64,000 bases of DNA from Elmis aenea (taxonomy: Eukaryota; Arthropoda; Insecta; Coleoptera; Elmidae), in contig OX393577.1 of the NCBI GenBank assembly GCA_947652605.1, positions 24,493,466 to 24,557,465 of the forward strand, written 5' to 3'. How positions within the stretch are numbered: the stretch's first letter is position 1; each line of letters starts with the position of its first letter. This document shows, in pieces, positions 45,801 through 56,900 of the stretch. The position numbers were made by a program, and so were the translations under genes. The notes beneath the pieces are model-generated. The model ran no database searches and was not told where the DNA came from. It worked only from the letters and a program-made list of their open reading frames with translations.

Positions 45801-46394
45801 CCCAATCAATCACAAAAATTTTCAGCGTCATAGATAATATTAGATAAGTGATTGAATACAATGCAAGATTTTTGTGAAGCCTACATGATAAATAAATAAG
45901 TACAATACGGATAACAATATTTCATTGGAAATTGTTACGGTTTGGTGTAATAAAATAGATTTATATTGCACAATAAAAATTTATTAATATTATATTTGGT
46001 TTATCTGTTTTATTAAAACTAATTATAATTCTAGATGGTCTCATAAAGCAAGGTCCATTGACACACTTTACAGACAAACCAACGATAAAGTAGTGAACTG
46101 TAACAAGTAAAGTGTGGACCAATAAAATAGGTGATTTTAAAAATCTTCAATATTTATTACTTCTATAAATGTCTCTAAGAATGTTCTTTAAAGTAAATAT
46201 TATCAACAGCATTTGTTGCAAGTATTTTTCGATAATCATTTTCTTTCATAACGTCAACGTCTACTGATCGCACAAAAATCATGTATTGAAAAGAAATAGG
46301 TACATAAAAAATAATCACTTACAAATCCTAGGCACGCCGCAATCCAGCCCAAGGGCTTAATAAACGGCGACAGGTTGTAGTTTTTTAGAAGCAT
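39826..46394 (-). CDS. tetraspan (four-helix) membrane protein A, seven exons
   Basis: Exons 46323-46394, 43288-43438, 43116-43232, 42919-43061, 42484-42615, 42134-42189 and 39826-40267 (minus) join in frame to 370 residues. Four hydrophobic helices: PLGWIAACLGFIQGLAWTVM (from about residue 13), IWSIIYLIIDLAWCGWSLWL, LGWAIIAYVVSTCDLVLTCM, and VLLACGIVMTIAAKGFVMWI continuing to LAICLYIL. A cytoplasmic proline/serine-rich tail of about 165 residues follows (RRSPANNIPPPKVPDYI, then PRIPSPDYSPPNSPRPLKP). The layout resembles the insect tetraspan group that includes septate-junction proteins (DUF4728-like); the name is inference. The stop TAA overlaps AATAAA (39821-39826). A tandem relative lies upstream on the same strand. 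Confidence 0.85.
40716..41694. mobile_element. 979-bp TIR element, TACAGGGTGAGTCACGACGG end
   Basis: Starts TACAGGGTGAGTCACGACGG (40716) and ends GGGACACCCTGTA (41694); only the outermost bases are inverted repeats. About 650 bp recur in direct orientation at 63226-63863 with few differences. It lies in the last intron of tetraspan A. TACAGGGTGCTCC and ACACCCTGTATATTTTTACA also occur inside, so nested ends are possible. Confidence 0.7.
42680..42800. repeat. dispersed intronic repeat (three copies in this gene)
   Basis: A segment of about 120 bp with GGCCAATGAAATAGGCGATT, ATATGTCTGAGAGGACGTTC and TAAATATGAAACGTA. Related copies lie at 43770-43880 and 46095-46210, all in introns or flank of tetraspan A and in the same orientation. 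Origin unknown. Confidence 0.6.
44192..45094. mobile_element. hAT-type element with exact 8-bp TSD, carrying a piggyBac fragment
   Basis: Ends CAGTGCCGTAGCAATG (44192) and CATTGCTACGGCTCTG (ending 45094), flanked by the exact octamer GGCGACCT at 44184-44191 and 45095-45102. The 903-bp interior includes GGGCGCCAT-type subterminal sequence at both sides and an unrelated piggyBac-like frame. It lies in intron 1 of tetraspan A. Confidence 0.88.
44376..44678 (+). pseudogene. piggyBac-like transposase N-terminal fragment
   Basis: Open frame without ATG, ending TAA 44676-44678. It has a lysine/arginine-rich start (KKVVKKKATNKRELKIKKKY) followed by KWSVEKDNPLSGNMRTC and TPIDYLNFVLNEFLDTIVYQ. The last part resembles the start of the piggyBac DDE domain (P-D-F--F---L-D-IV-QTN-Y). 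The catalytic aspartates are absent. It sits inside a hAT element, so it is a captured or pre-existing fragment. Confidence 0.6.
45103..46316. other. remainder of tetraspan A intron 1
   Basis: Contains a small self-complementary patch (GAGCAATTTTC/GAAAATTGCTC repeated at 45398-45565), a possible mariner-like end near 45675 (CTGGGGAAAAAAATTATGGA), and the third dispersed repeat copy. No exon seen. Confidence 0.4.
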
Positions 46395-46560
46395 TTTGCT
46401 AACACACTCACAACATGGCACAGAACTAACAAGGAACGCTATCGCGATAACTAAACATGTATCGTATGTAGCCGTGAATGTTTTAGATAAGACAATAAAA
46501 TCAGGTGAATTTTATACAGCATCGATAAGGCTGCCGTTATCTCTACATACTTTTATCATG
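46395..46560 (-). promoter_or_regulatory. putative tetraspan A promoter with GATA-motif cluster
   Basis: On the minus strand this 165-bp segment upstream of the start codon contains TGATAA, two AGATAA sites and two further near-matches (CGATAA/TTATCG), plus GTATAAAA at about 46510-46517 as a TATA box. WGATAR clusters in insects often mark gut or fat-body genes; that role here is inference. Confidence 0.4.
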
Positions 46561-47550
46561 AACAACACTATTTGTTTTCATTGTTCATCGTATCTCTTAC
46601 GAAAATTGATAGATAACATTATTATGTTAAAATACTAACTGAAAAAATAGGTTTTACGTGAAACAAACCATAGTTAAACGTAAAAATAATCTGTAATTGA
46701 AAAAAATTTGGAAGAGGCCCGATTTATGCGTTAACATCGAAAAATATCGAAGCTATCCATGTTTTGATTTCAGAAGATAATAATAAATTCAGCATGAAAA
46801 CGTATCAGCAAATAGGATATCCAAATGCCTAAATGCTGATCGAAAGCGAATAATTTTAATGGTACGTTTATACTTATGGCTGGAAAATGAATCTAGAATG
46901 GCAAACGCACTAATAAATTAGGAAAATCTCTTGCGATTAAATGTATCCAACAATTGCAAGTCACCAGCAAAACAAAAGCAAACTTGACCAGAAGAAACGA
47001 AAAAGGTGCAAGTTTTGTTCATCATCTAAAGACAATAAAACAAATATTAGTTGCTATACAAATGTTCTACAGATTAACGCAAAACCCATCTGTGTCATTA
47101 TTGTCATACTTGCAGAACTAAAACAACATTATTTACATTCTAGCTGTCTAGGTGTCGCAATAATTAATGTACATGATCTTTTTACAATTAAAAAACAAAT
47201 TACCTAAATGAATTAACTTTTAATTATTTAGTTTTCAGGGAATATTTTACTTTACATAAAACAATATTTAAATCAAAACAATAACATTTATTTATATACT
47301 ATGTGTTCAGTTCCGGATCAGTCTGACACGAACACAATAAGTGTAAAAAAGTGCAATACAATAGAAGGGTTAAATAAAATTGAATCAATTATTGTACGTT
47401 TAATTTTAAAACATTTACGTTTGCAATATTATCTTAAAAATAAATAAATATATGAAGAAAAATATAATACATTATACAAATTATTTACAAAATGAAATTA
47501 TAAAATTATAATTCGTATGCATTATATGGCTGATTTTAAGGGGAACATTA
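46561..47550. other. intergenic DNA, nothing recognised
   Basis: AT-rich sequence between the two tetraspan genes; no coding frame or repeat boundary I can support. Confidence 0.5.
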
Positions 47551-47590
47551 TGCTCCAGCGGCCGGTTTCGATAGTCACCTATTCAAAAAT

Positions 47591-47935
47591 TACATCCTGA
47601 AGATATCGATAAAGATCGGTGGAACGTTGATTATCAATAAAATATAAACGTGGTTCCGATACGAACACCACACTAACCTGCACAACATGACTTTATTTAC
47701 TGCTGACCACCCATTACCTTAAATATGTTCCCGTAAAAGGCGTACGAAACGTCGATTATTTAAAAAAAAAAACATCGCCGTGGTTCCAATACGGTTACCA
47801 AAAATTTTTGTACACATCACTTTATTTGTTGCTGCAAAACTATAACCTTGAAGATGTCCCAAATAAAGGCGTACGAAACCCCATCATCAATAAACCTTCG
47901 AGGCGGTTTCAACCCGAAAACCAAGTCAGCCGAGG
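47591..47935 (+). repeat. three tandem hammerhead-like units
   Basis: Units beginning ACATCCTGAAGATATCG (47592), CATTACCTTAAATATGTTC (47711) and TATAACCTTGAAGATGTCCC (47841), period about 120-130 bp. Each has, about 20 bases on, GGAACGTTG, ACGAAACGTCG or ACGAAACCCC, then a CGNNGTGGTTCC or CGAGGCGGTTTC block. The third unit reads GAAGATGTCCCAAATAAAGG and then CGTACGAAAC, close to the hammerhead core of Penelope-type elements and related retroelements (CTGATGAG-TCC-CAAATA-GGA-CGAAAC). Related single copies are at 55240-55325 and in the palindrome at 18811-19459. Confidence 0.6.
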
Positions 47936-47983
47936 AATTAAGTATAAGGTTTTTGTATTTCACAAACATACACTTGAATCATA

Positions 47984-50900
47984 TCAATCAATTACTTTAG
48001 GATAATTGTTTAGAGATAAATCTGTGTTTATAGAGTTTATTTTTACGTTATTAGAGTTAAAATTTGGTAAAACAGACTCGCAAGAATCAAAGGAACGTGG
48101 TAAACCCCCGAAACGTTGAGCTTCTGGAGAAGGAGAACTAGATCTGTCTGCCTCGTATCCTACGTAAGGGAGATTTTTGCAACGTTCACGGAAAAAATCA
48201 TGTTCAACCCGACATTTGCTTTTTTTGGGCTTACTAAGTCGTCTTGGATGATGTTTCACGTGTTCCAGTTGCATATCTTGTTCGTCCGAGTCGTAGCACT
48301 CTTGCCATCGGCGTAGACGTTCAGCCGTTATAGGATTAGGTCTAATCTGTGAAGAACGTTTACGGTTAGTAACACGGCGTGAACTCTGAGGTTGGCCTTT
48401 ATTATGGAATTGAATTTCAGGACCTTCGAAATGTGTTGACAGATCAGTGTTCAATACAGCAATTAGGATGCAGATTACAAGAACAACATTCACTAACCAT
48501 ATAACAACAAATCTACTAAATAATGTTGCCATAGCGATAGATGGCAACATCGGGAAGCAGCTATCTAGATTTGAGCCCAAACGTTCAATGATAGTTTCAT
48601 TGAATCCTACAAATTCCAACCATAGTCCAACCGTCTGAAAACAATGTTAAATTTAAGCTATGGAGTATGATTAAGAGCTCACAAAATCGAACACATTTTA
48701 ATCTAAAGCAATTGCTTTAAAACAGCAAAAATTTGCTCTTAATTCTTCTAAAATCTTCTAAAATGTAATATAAATTGAAACAAAAAAAAATCCAACAGTT
48801 ACACTTGTGAAATTTTAATTTTATTAAAATTGAATTAAAAAATATCTTGAATTGGTTTCTAAACGTATTGGTAGTCGGTATACAATATACATATTACATA
48901 TCGTCGACGGAAAGCAATTTTGCTGTAAACGCCAAACTATGCAAAAAAAATTTATTACATCATTCTTCTGTTTTTTTTTCTGCGTCGGATGGTCTATATT
49001 TCAGAAATGTACGACAAAAAATAAAAACTGAACGCTAATTCAAAAGTACTGTTATTTTGTTCAAATTTAAAGAAATTATGCAGTACAAGCCATTAAAATC
49101 GCTCTTTTTTTTAATGTTGGCGTATAAAGCAATCATCCTGTCGTCACTTTAAAAAAGATTTCGTTTACAGTAACTACTTAATTTAAGATGTGGCGTATAC
49201 AGCATTTATGCCGCCCAAGTATTTTAAGTCATGCTGGTTACTAGTGATGGGCAATTCGCGAGTGAGTGACTCACTTGCGCGTTTCATCGGAGTGGATCGT
49301 CACTGAACAAGTGAGCCGCTCACCCACTCTTTTACCGGCCAAACGCGAGATTCGCTTGCGCCCGTTTAAAATGCATGGTTTTCACGCGACATCGTGCCTT
49401 ATCGACCACTCACAGAGTGGAGAGTGGACCGCTGACAAGATTTTCTCAGCTTTATACCACTCACCTACCTATCTATAATAGGTAAAGTCGAAATTCACCT
49501 GCGCTCATTTAAATTGTATGGGCTGCAAGCAACATCGTGCCTTAATAACATCACTCCCCCCACCAGTTCTCACAGTCCATTCCGTACGCGATTTGCGATT
49601 CAGGAGTGGTGCAGCGTACGATAATCCGAACCATTCTGAACAAGCCACTCTTTTGAGTCACTCTTTTGAGCCACTCAGTTTAGCGAACTGATTCAAAAGA
49701 GTCAACTCACCAAAAAGAGTGATTCTGCCCATCTCTACTGGTTACCACATACAATAGGTAATAGGTTATCCTTTTAGAATAATTGGTTTGTAACAGCGAT
49801 TTATACGGATGCAATTAAAGAATATATTGTTTTTAAAGCATTTGACTAGATCTAGTTATACTGTATTTATAACGTTAATACAATTCGAATTACTAAAGAT
49901 AGATTGTTTTGGGGTTGTGATACGTCATAATTCTTTGCGTATGCAACGTGCAATTGACGTGACCGTATGTGTTAAGTAAGGGTGTTTGTCACCACATCTA
50001 TCTACACAATAAACGTTTTAGAAGGTGCTCAACCCAACTTTAATTTGTATAATCAAACAATTCCTATTGCACAGGCAAAATATAAAGACCGAAAAAATCT
50101 TGTGTAAAAAATATAATACCAAAGAATTATGCACCTTAGTATATTAATTTATAATCCAACTCAACAATACCTGATTGTTTAAGTTTAAACGATACAGACG
50201 AATAAGATAGTTATTAAAAGGAAGGTAAGAAGGAGATGATTGCAAATAGAAGCTTTAAAATGGTTTAGTTTTATATTACGCACCTAAAGAAGTTACGTTT
50301 GATGCATTTATACTAGTTTTTGTTTAATAGAGTAACTTATATATTTGTTTTTTTTACGACTCCTTAAACTTAAAGTCTAAAAAATAATTATTTGTTATAA
50401 GTTTCTTTTTGTTCTTTGAATACCTCTAACAATTATAATCATTGATTTAAACGTGGTTTTTGTGGGCATTATAATTATTACATTGGTAAATTAATTAATT
50501 CCCATGTACATACTTCAAACAACATTACATACATACCTACACTTCTGTGTATACGACAAAGACAAATGGAATATAAAAGTTATGTAGTTGCATTTACAAC
50601 CCACAAAACATACGTTTATTTACATTTTTTGTCTGTACTACATTTAGAAGGTCATTATTACTACCTGAATTTAATTCCAAACATTGTGACATGGCGTTTA
50701 CGACATTTCAATCGAGCAACATTTTCAATGTGTGTTTTGCTGTAAGCGCCAATACGCCATTAATTTATAGTTATGGACGATTTTTATTGTTCTAATAATA
50801 TTCATTTCATTATTTGACACCTACATTCCTTGAACATTTTTTCGATAAAATGATTTTTTAAAGGACAGTAATTATTTTTCCAAAACTTAAATTGTTTTTT

Positions 50901-53900
50901 TGCCTCTCCTGTAAAGTTGTAGTTTTGGCGTTTACAGCAAAATTGCTTTCCATCGACGATATATTGTATAATTATTGTTTCACATTTCTATAAACAATTA
51001 AACTGATTGCAAAAGTTTTGAATTTCCGGACAAAAAAATATTATTTCATTTATATACACATACAGGGTACGCCAATAGTACGATAGTCCATTATTGTCCT
51101 TAATGTCAACTTATTAAAAAAAAAGTTTTAAATGAAACTTATATTATTTCTAGACGAGCATGTTTTAAAATTAGTTTCAAGTATACAGGGTGTTTCATAA
51201 AAGTGGGGCGTCACAAAAGGTTTTTTTATTTTTAATTGAACATCCAGCATATTTTTGCAATATCGAATTCAGCAAGAAAATCTCCAATCATAATTAGTTA
51301 TATGAATGGATTATTAAATTAACATCAAATCGCCCCCTCGCAACCATTGGCAGGGTATTGGAATGTTAAAAAACAAGAATAAAAGAAGGCAGAGGAGGTC
51401 GGAACACGTCAGCACACAATGGATGGAATGGTGTGGCACCCCGACGACTGGTAATCTGAAGCATACGATGGAAAAAATTGCAGTAACAATAAATAGTATT
51501 AATGTTTTAAATATTTTTGGTTTTTTCATTTTGTTATTTACTTAAGATTTATTTACGTTTTACATTTTTTTTCTCTCTCATTAATGATGATTTTATCATT
51601 TGTTTTAATCGCATTGTTATTTGATATTTTCTATTTTTACATTATAAGGTTGAATTCATTATATTCTTTTAAGTTACATTAATATTTTACATACGTTTTT
51701 CTTGCCCAATAGGCACAATTTTATTAGAGTATTATTTTAATTTTGATGTTTTATTTGTTTTTGGATCTTATAATGATTATTTTATTTTTTTAGATTTGTA
51801 TTCATGTCAGGAGACATGATTTCCGAAGGGGGGGATATTGCCACGAATCATAATTAGTTATATAAATGGATTATTAAATTAACATCATCGCGAAGTATTC
51901 TAAATTGCGATTCAGCATTTATGTTCAGCGAATCGCGTAGCCCTTGACTGTAGGTCTATGTTCGTTCATCTCTTTCTTCTTATACGGGGGAAAGGGGGGA
52001 ATTGTACAATGATATAGACAAACAGCCCAAGGGGTCGTCCCTTCGGTTAATAGCTCGCGGCGGTGCCCCACGTGTTTGGATTACGGGCATATAACCCCCA
52101 GACGAAAGGTGTGTTTTAAGAGTTTATAATAAATTAGATTAAGTACATCGGCGTTTTACTAGTACCTCCTGCAGCTACGACCCCCTTCGACTAAGCTAAC
52201 CCCTTGGTCGTGACAATATTAAACATGTTTTCCTTTATAGATGTGCCAACTTCCCAATTTTCAAACATCAATACTTTCGTAGAGAGTAACGGGAAGCTGG
52301 TCATTGGGTTTATAAAGAAAACTCTTTACATACGCTAAATATTTCGAGTCTATATTTGACCCTTCATCGGCAGCGATGGGCGCGGATAATCGAAAGCAGT
52401 ATTATAATAAACATTAAGTTTTCGAAGATAAAATTAACATTGCTGTTAGTACTTGATTGAAATTCGTTTAAATTTATAGATTCAGCACATGTGCTTTTTC
52501 TTAAAATTGAAATTTTGACCGTAGAAAATGAAAAATTGAAAATTGAAATTGTAGACAAATCGCCATGTGGTTAGATAAAAAGATATGTCACCATACAATA
52601 CAGAATAATCAACATCCAATAAATAAACAAATTCAATGGATGATTGATGAACGTGTTAAAAATTTTGACGACACATTTAAAATAGTTAATAACACATTAA
52701 AATTTGATTCAATGGCGTGGCAACCATCACGCTTTGATGTGCGAATCAGATTTTAATGTGTTATTAACTATTTTAAATATGCCGTCAAAATTTTTAACAT
52801 GTTCATCAATCATCCATTGCATTTGTTTATTTATTAGATGTTGATTATTCTGTATTGTATGGTGACAAATCTTTTTATTTAACCACATGACGATTTTTCT
52901 ACAATTTCAATTTTCAATTTTTCATTTTCTACGGTCAAAATTTCAATTTTAAGAAAAATCACATGTGCTCAATCAAAAAATTTAAACGAATTTTAACCAA
53001 GTACTAACTAACATCAATGTTAATTTTATCTTCGAAAACTTTAATGTTTATTATAATACTGCTTTCGATTATCCTCGCTCATCGCTGCCGATGAAGGGTC
53101 AAATATAGGCTCGAAATATTTAGCGGATGTAAAGAGTTTTCTTTATAAACCCAATGACCAGCTCCCCGTTACTTTCTACGAGTTACTGTATGGTCGTAAT
53201 TTCTGGTTCATTCACATCAATAACTTTTTTTCAAATGGAACACCCTGTATATTATTACGTTATTTTGTTGCATTTTTGTTTTTCTTCAACTTTTCTTGAT
53301 ACTTACTTACCTATACCTAAAGTGAATAATTTCTGAGATATTTACATTTTACTTATTCCAAGTCCGCGTTCACAATGAACGTAGTAGATAGTGGATGTGG
53401 ATAGTGGTTAGTGGTTAGTAGTTAAAGTTGAAATGCATAGAATCAAATGCAAGTGTTCACAATGGACGTAAGATTTACGTAGCAACTATGGTAAACACTA
53501 TTTGATACAGTTTTTTCTTCCGAACACGATAAAAATATTTTCAAATATACAGGGTGAGTCATTAGTTCGAGATCGGTCGATTGTGGCTAAACGGTTTGAG
53601 ATAGAAAGTTGATTCAAACGCTATTTGTTACAGTTTTTTCTTCCGAACACGATAAAAATATTTTCAAATGTACAGGGTGAGTCATTAGTGCGGGATCGGT
53701 CGATTGTCGCTTAACGGTTTGAGATAGAAAGTTGATTCAAACGCTATTTGATACAGTTTTTTCTTCCGAACACGATAAAAATATTTTCAAATATACAGGG
53801 TGAGTCATTAGTGCGGGATCGGTCGATTGTCGCTTAACGGTTTGAGATAGAAAGTTGATTCAAACGCTATTTGATTCAGTTTTTTTCTACCGAACACGAT

Positions 53901-56900
53901 AAAAATATTTTCAAATATACAGGGTGAGTCATTAGTGCGTGATCGGTCGATTGTCGCTTAACGGTTTGAGATAGAAAGTTGATTCAAACGCTATATGATA
54001 CAGTTTTTTTTTTCCGAACACGATAAAAATATTTTCAAATATACAGGGTGAGTCATTAGTGCGGGATTGGTCGATTTTCGCTTAACGGTTTGAGATGGAA
54101 AGTTGATTTAAACGCTATTTCATACGGTATTTTCTTCTGAACACAATAAAAATATTTTCAAAAATACAGGGTGAGGTGCGGGATCGGTCGATTGTCGCTT
54201 AACGGTTTGAAATAGAAAGTTGATTTAAACGCTATTTGATACAGTTTTTTCTTCCGAACACGATAAAAATATTTTTAAATATACAGGGTGAGTCATTAGT
54301 GCGGGATCGGTCGATTGTCGCTTAACGGTTTGAGATAGAAAGTTGATTCAAACGCTATTTGATACAGTTTCCGAACGGAATGGCAGAGTGGATCATTGGT
54401 TCGGCCAAAACAGAAGCGAGCCCGCCAAGCATGCAACGTGAAATGTACCGGGTTCATTTCCGCCGAGCGTGCAACGCGAGTCGTCTATGATCGATAAAAT
54501 CGAATTGTACCCGGGTCATCCCCGCCGAGCGTGCAAGCGAGTCGTCTATGATCGATAAAAGTGAATTGTACCCGCGTTATCCCCGCCGAGCATGCAACAC
54601 GAATTGTCTATGATCGATAAAAGTGAATTGTATTCGTTTCTCCTCCGCCGAGCATTCAACGCGAGTCGTCTATTATCTATTACCGAAAATTGTACGGGCT
54701 CGGTTCCCGTCGTGCGCTTCGAGATTTATCCATATTTTTATTTTGACGCATAGAACTTGAACGCAAGAGAGTTAGGCCGGGTAAAGATATCTGTATGGTC
54801 TCGGAACGGCGCCGTAGGCGCCCCAGTTGGCCCATTAGGGCCTGCTGGTCACATTAATAAATTCGTAAAAATGAACTTAAATAACGAAGAAAAACGCGAT
54901 ATGCTGCCCATAAGAAAAAACAAAGTTGTTTGTCATAAAACAAAAACAAATCGATCTAGGAAAAATTTGTGACCACCATCCGATTCGGTTTAAAAAGTTG
55001 CTTAGGCAATGTTTTTACACGTTTCAAATATTTCAAACTCCAAAGGAGTTATAAACGGTTTTTAAAAAAAATTTTATTTTTCTTAATTTTCTCGGATACC
55101 GTCTGAGATATTTCCAATTACTGTTCGGATTATTATTCACTACCAAATTTAGCAACTTTGCCAATATTGAACTATACTCTAGCTATTATAATAAGCGAGA
55201 TCTCCATGCTTAAACTCGAATTTCAATCACCCTGTATAAGTTGTTTCCGGGTTGGAACCGCGTCGAAGGTTTCTTCATAACCAACGTTTCGTGTTCCTTT
55301 ATAGGCTTCCAACCCGGAAACAACTTTTATACAAAACAACATTATTTTACTTGAAACTCAAAAACTACAATAAAAAATACAGACGTGGGAGGGGGGCGCA
55401 AAAAAATAATATGCCCCGGGCGCCACTTACCCTCGCTTCGCCCCTGAAAGTGAAGTATCTATGTTTGAAATTAATTAAAATTACAAAGTTGAACGATGTT
55501 TAATACTACTTATTACCTTTATAATCCTCCACAAATCATCATGTAGAAATAAATGCGTAGAATACATGAAGTGTCAATTTGATCAACAACCTTCCGCGTT
55601 TAAATTGAGGTTATGTGCTTTGCTACAATCAAGTCGGTTGCAAACCGTATCCAAGTAAACATTTCGTTACGGATTTCTTACGTATTACGCACTAACCACT
55701 ATCTGCTAACTGCTATCTACTAAGTTCATTGTAAACGCGAATTTATATGCGTTTTGTAGGAATTTCCTATTTTTTTCGGAGTAGGCCCCGACTTTGACCA
55801 TAGAAACAATAATTTTTTCAAATTTAAATTACGGTCTTTATTTATGTTTTAACAATCGACAGCAGTTAACTCTGACAGTTGTTACTACTGAAATTATTGT
55901 TTCTATTGTCAAAATCAGGGCCTACTCCGAAAAAATTAGGATATTCCTACAAAACGCATATAAGAATAAGTAAAATGTAAATATCTCAGAAAATATTCAC
56001 TTTAGGTATAGGCAAGTATCAGGAAAAGTTGAAGAAAAACAAAAATGCAACAAAATAACGTAATAAAATACGGGGTGTTCCATTAAAAAAAATAAAGTTA
56101 TTGATGTTTGAAAATTGGGAAGTTGGCACATCTATAAGAAACACCCTGTACAATATAAATTAATTTTGATGTATTTAGACTATGACGCCACCTTTTGACT
56201 TTGTTTGTACAAAATATCATTTACCAATTATTATTCATAATGTTGTGCTCTTGACAAGTATTGTACCCTGTTTTTCTGGAAATTTAAAGATTTTTTTAGA
56301 TAAAGTGGCTACGTCGCAAAAAAATGATAAAAACAATATACCTACTGTCATATGGAGATTTTCTTGCTAAATTCGATATTGCAAAAGTATACTGGGTGTT
56401 TAATTTTAAAAAAACCTTTAGTGAGGCCCCACTTTTATGAAACACCCTGTATACTTGAAAGTAATTTTAAAACATGCACGTCTAGAAATATTATAAGTTT
56501 CATTAAATTTTTGTTGTTGATAAGTTGACATTAAGGGCAATAATAGGCTTCATCGCACTGTTGGCGCACCCTGTATAAGTATAATTAATCGATTTTTGAT
56601 ACAATTTGTAGTTGTTATTTATTGCTTAACATTCCTCGAACCGATAAAGTGCATGGCAAAATTTTGAATACTTACTCACAAAAAAGGAAAAAGTGAAAAA
56701 TTTTTAAACTAAACTAAATGGCTTTAAACTCCTTATACATATTATTTAGTTTAAATAATGATTATCAGTCTTCAAATCATTTACACGAAGGTTTTGAAAT
56801 TTCCGCGAACACTGAAAAAAGGGAAAAAGATAATAATTGTTTTTAAAAACTACGCTAAAAATTAAACAGCTGTGACAATTTACCATAGTTTTCTGAATGT

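Larger units (their letters stand above)
53364..55741. mobile_element. TIR pair CGCGTTCACAATGAACGTAG around two tandem arrays
   Basis: GTCCGCGTTCACAATGAACG with AGTAGATAG at 53363 pairs with CTATCTACTAAGTTCATTGT and AAACGCG ending near 55739. GTGGTTAGTGGTTAG pairs with CTAACCACTATC. Enclosed: the 123-bp satellite, the 62-bp GC-rich array and a solo foldback arm. Confidence 0.6.
51061..56575. mobile_element. outermost arms of a multiply nested TIR element
   Basis: 51061-51275 (TACAGGGTACGCCAATAGTA; an internal TACAGGGTGTTTCAT end at 51185) recurs inverted at 56350-56575. Inside lie an LTR remnant, a palindrome, a second TIR pair (53227-53360 / 55970-56100), a third (53364/55741), a small MITE (55744-55972) and two tandem arrays. 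This is intron DNA of tetraspan B. Confidence 0.7.

Noticed and set aside
51363..51545. Basic 60-codon frame inside the LTR remnant as a gag or regulatory gene
   Set aside because: No nucleocapsid knuckle or other motif; too short and in largely deleted internal sequence.
53511..54367. CRISPR-like regular array
   Set aside because: Units are 123 bp repeated throughout, without unique spacers, in a eukaryotic intron; it is a satellite.
54757..54972. 71-codon frame with a GAVGAPVGPLGPAG collagen-like stretch
   Set aside because: A short GC-rich repeat remnant fused by chance to a transposon arm carrying the NNEEKRDML start.
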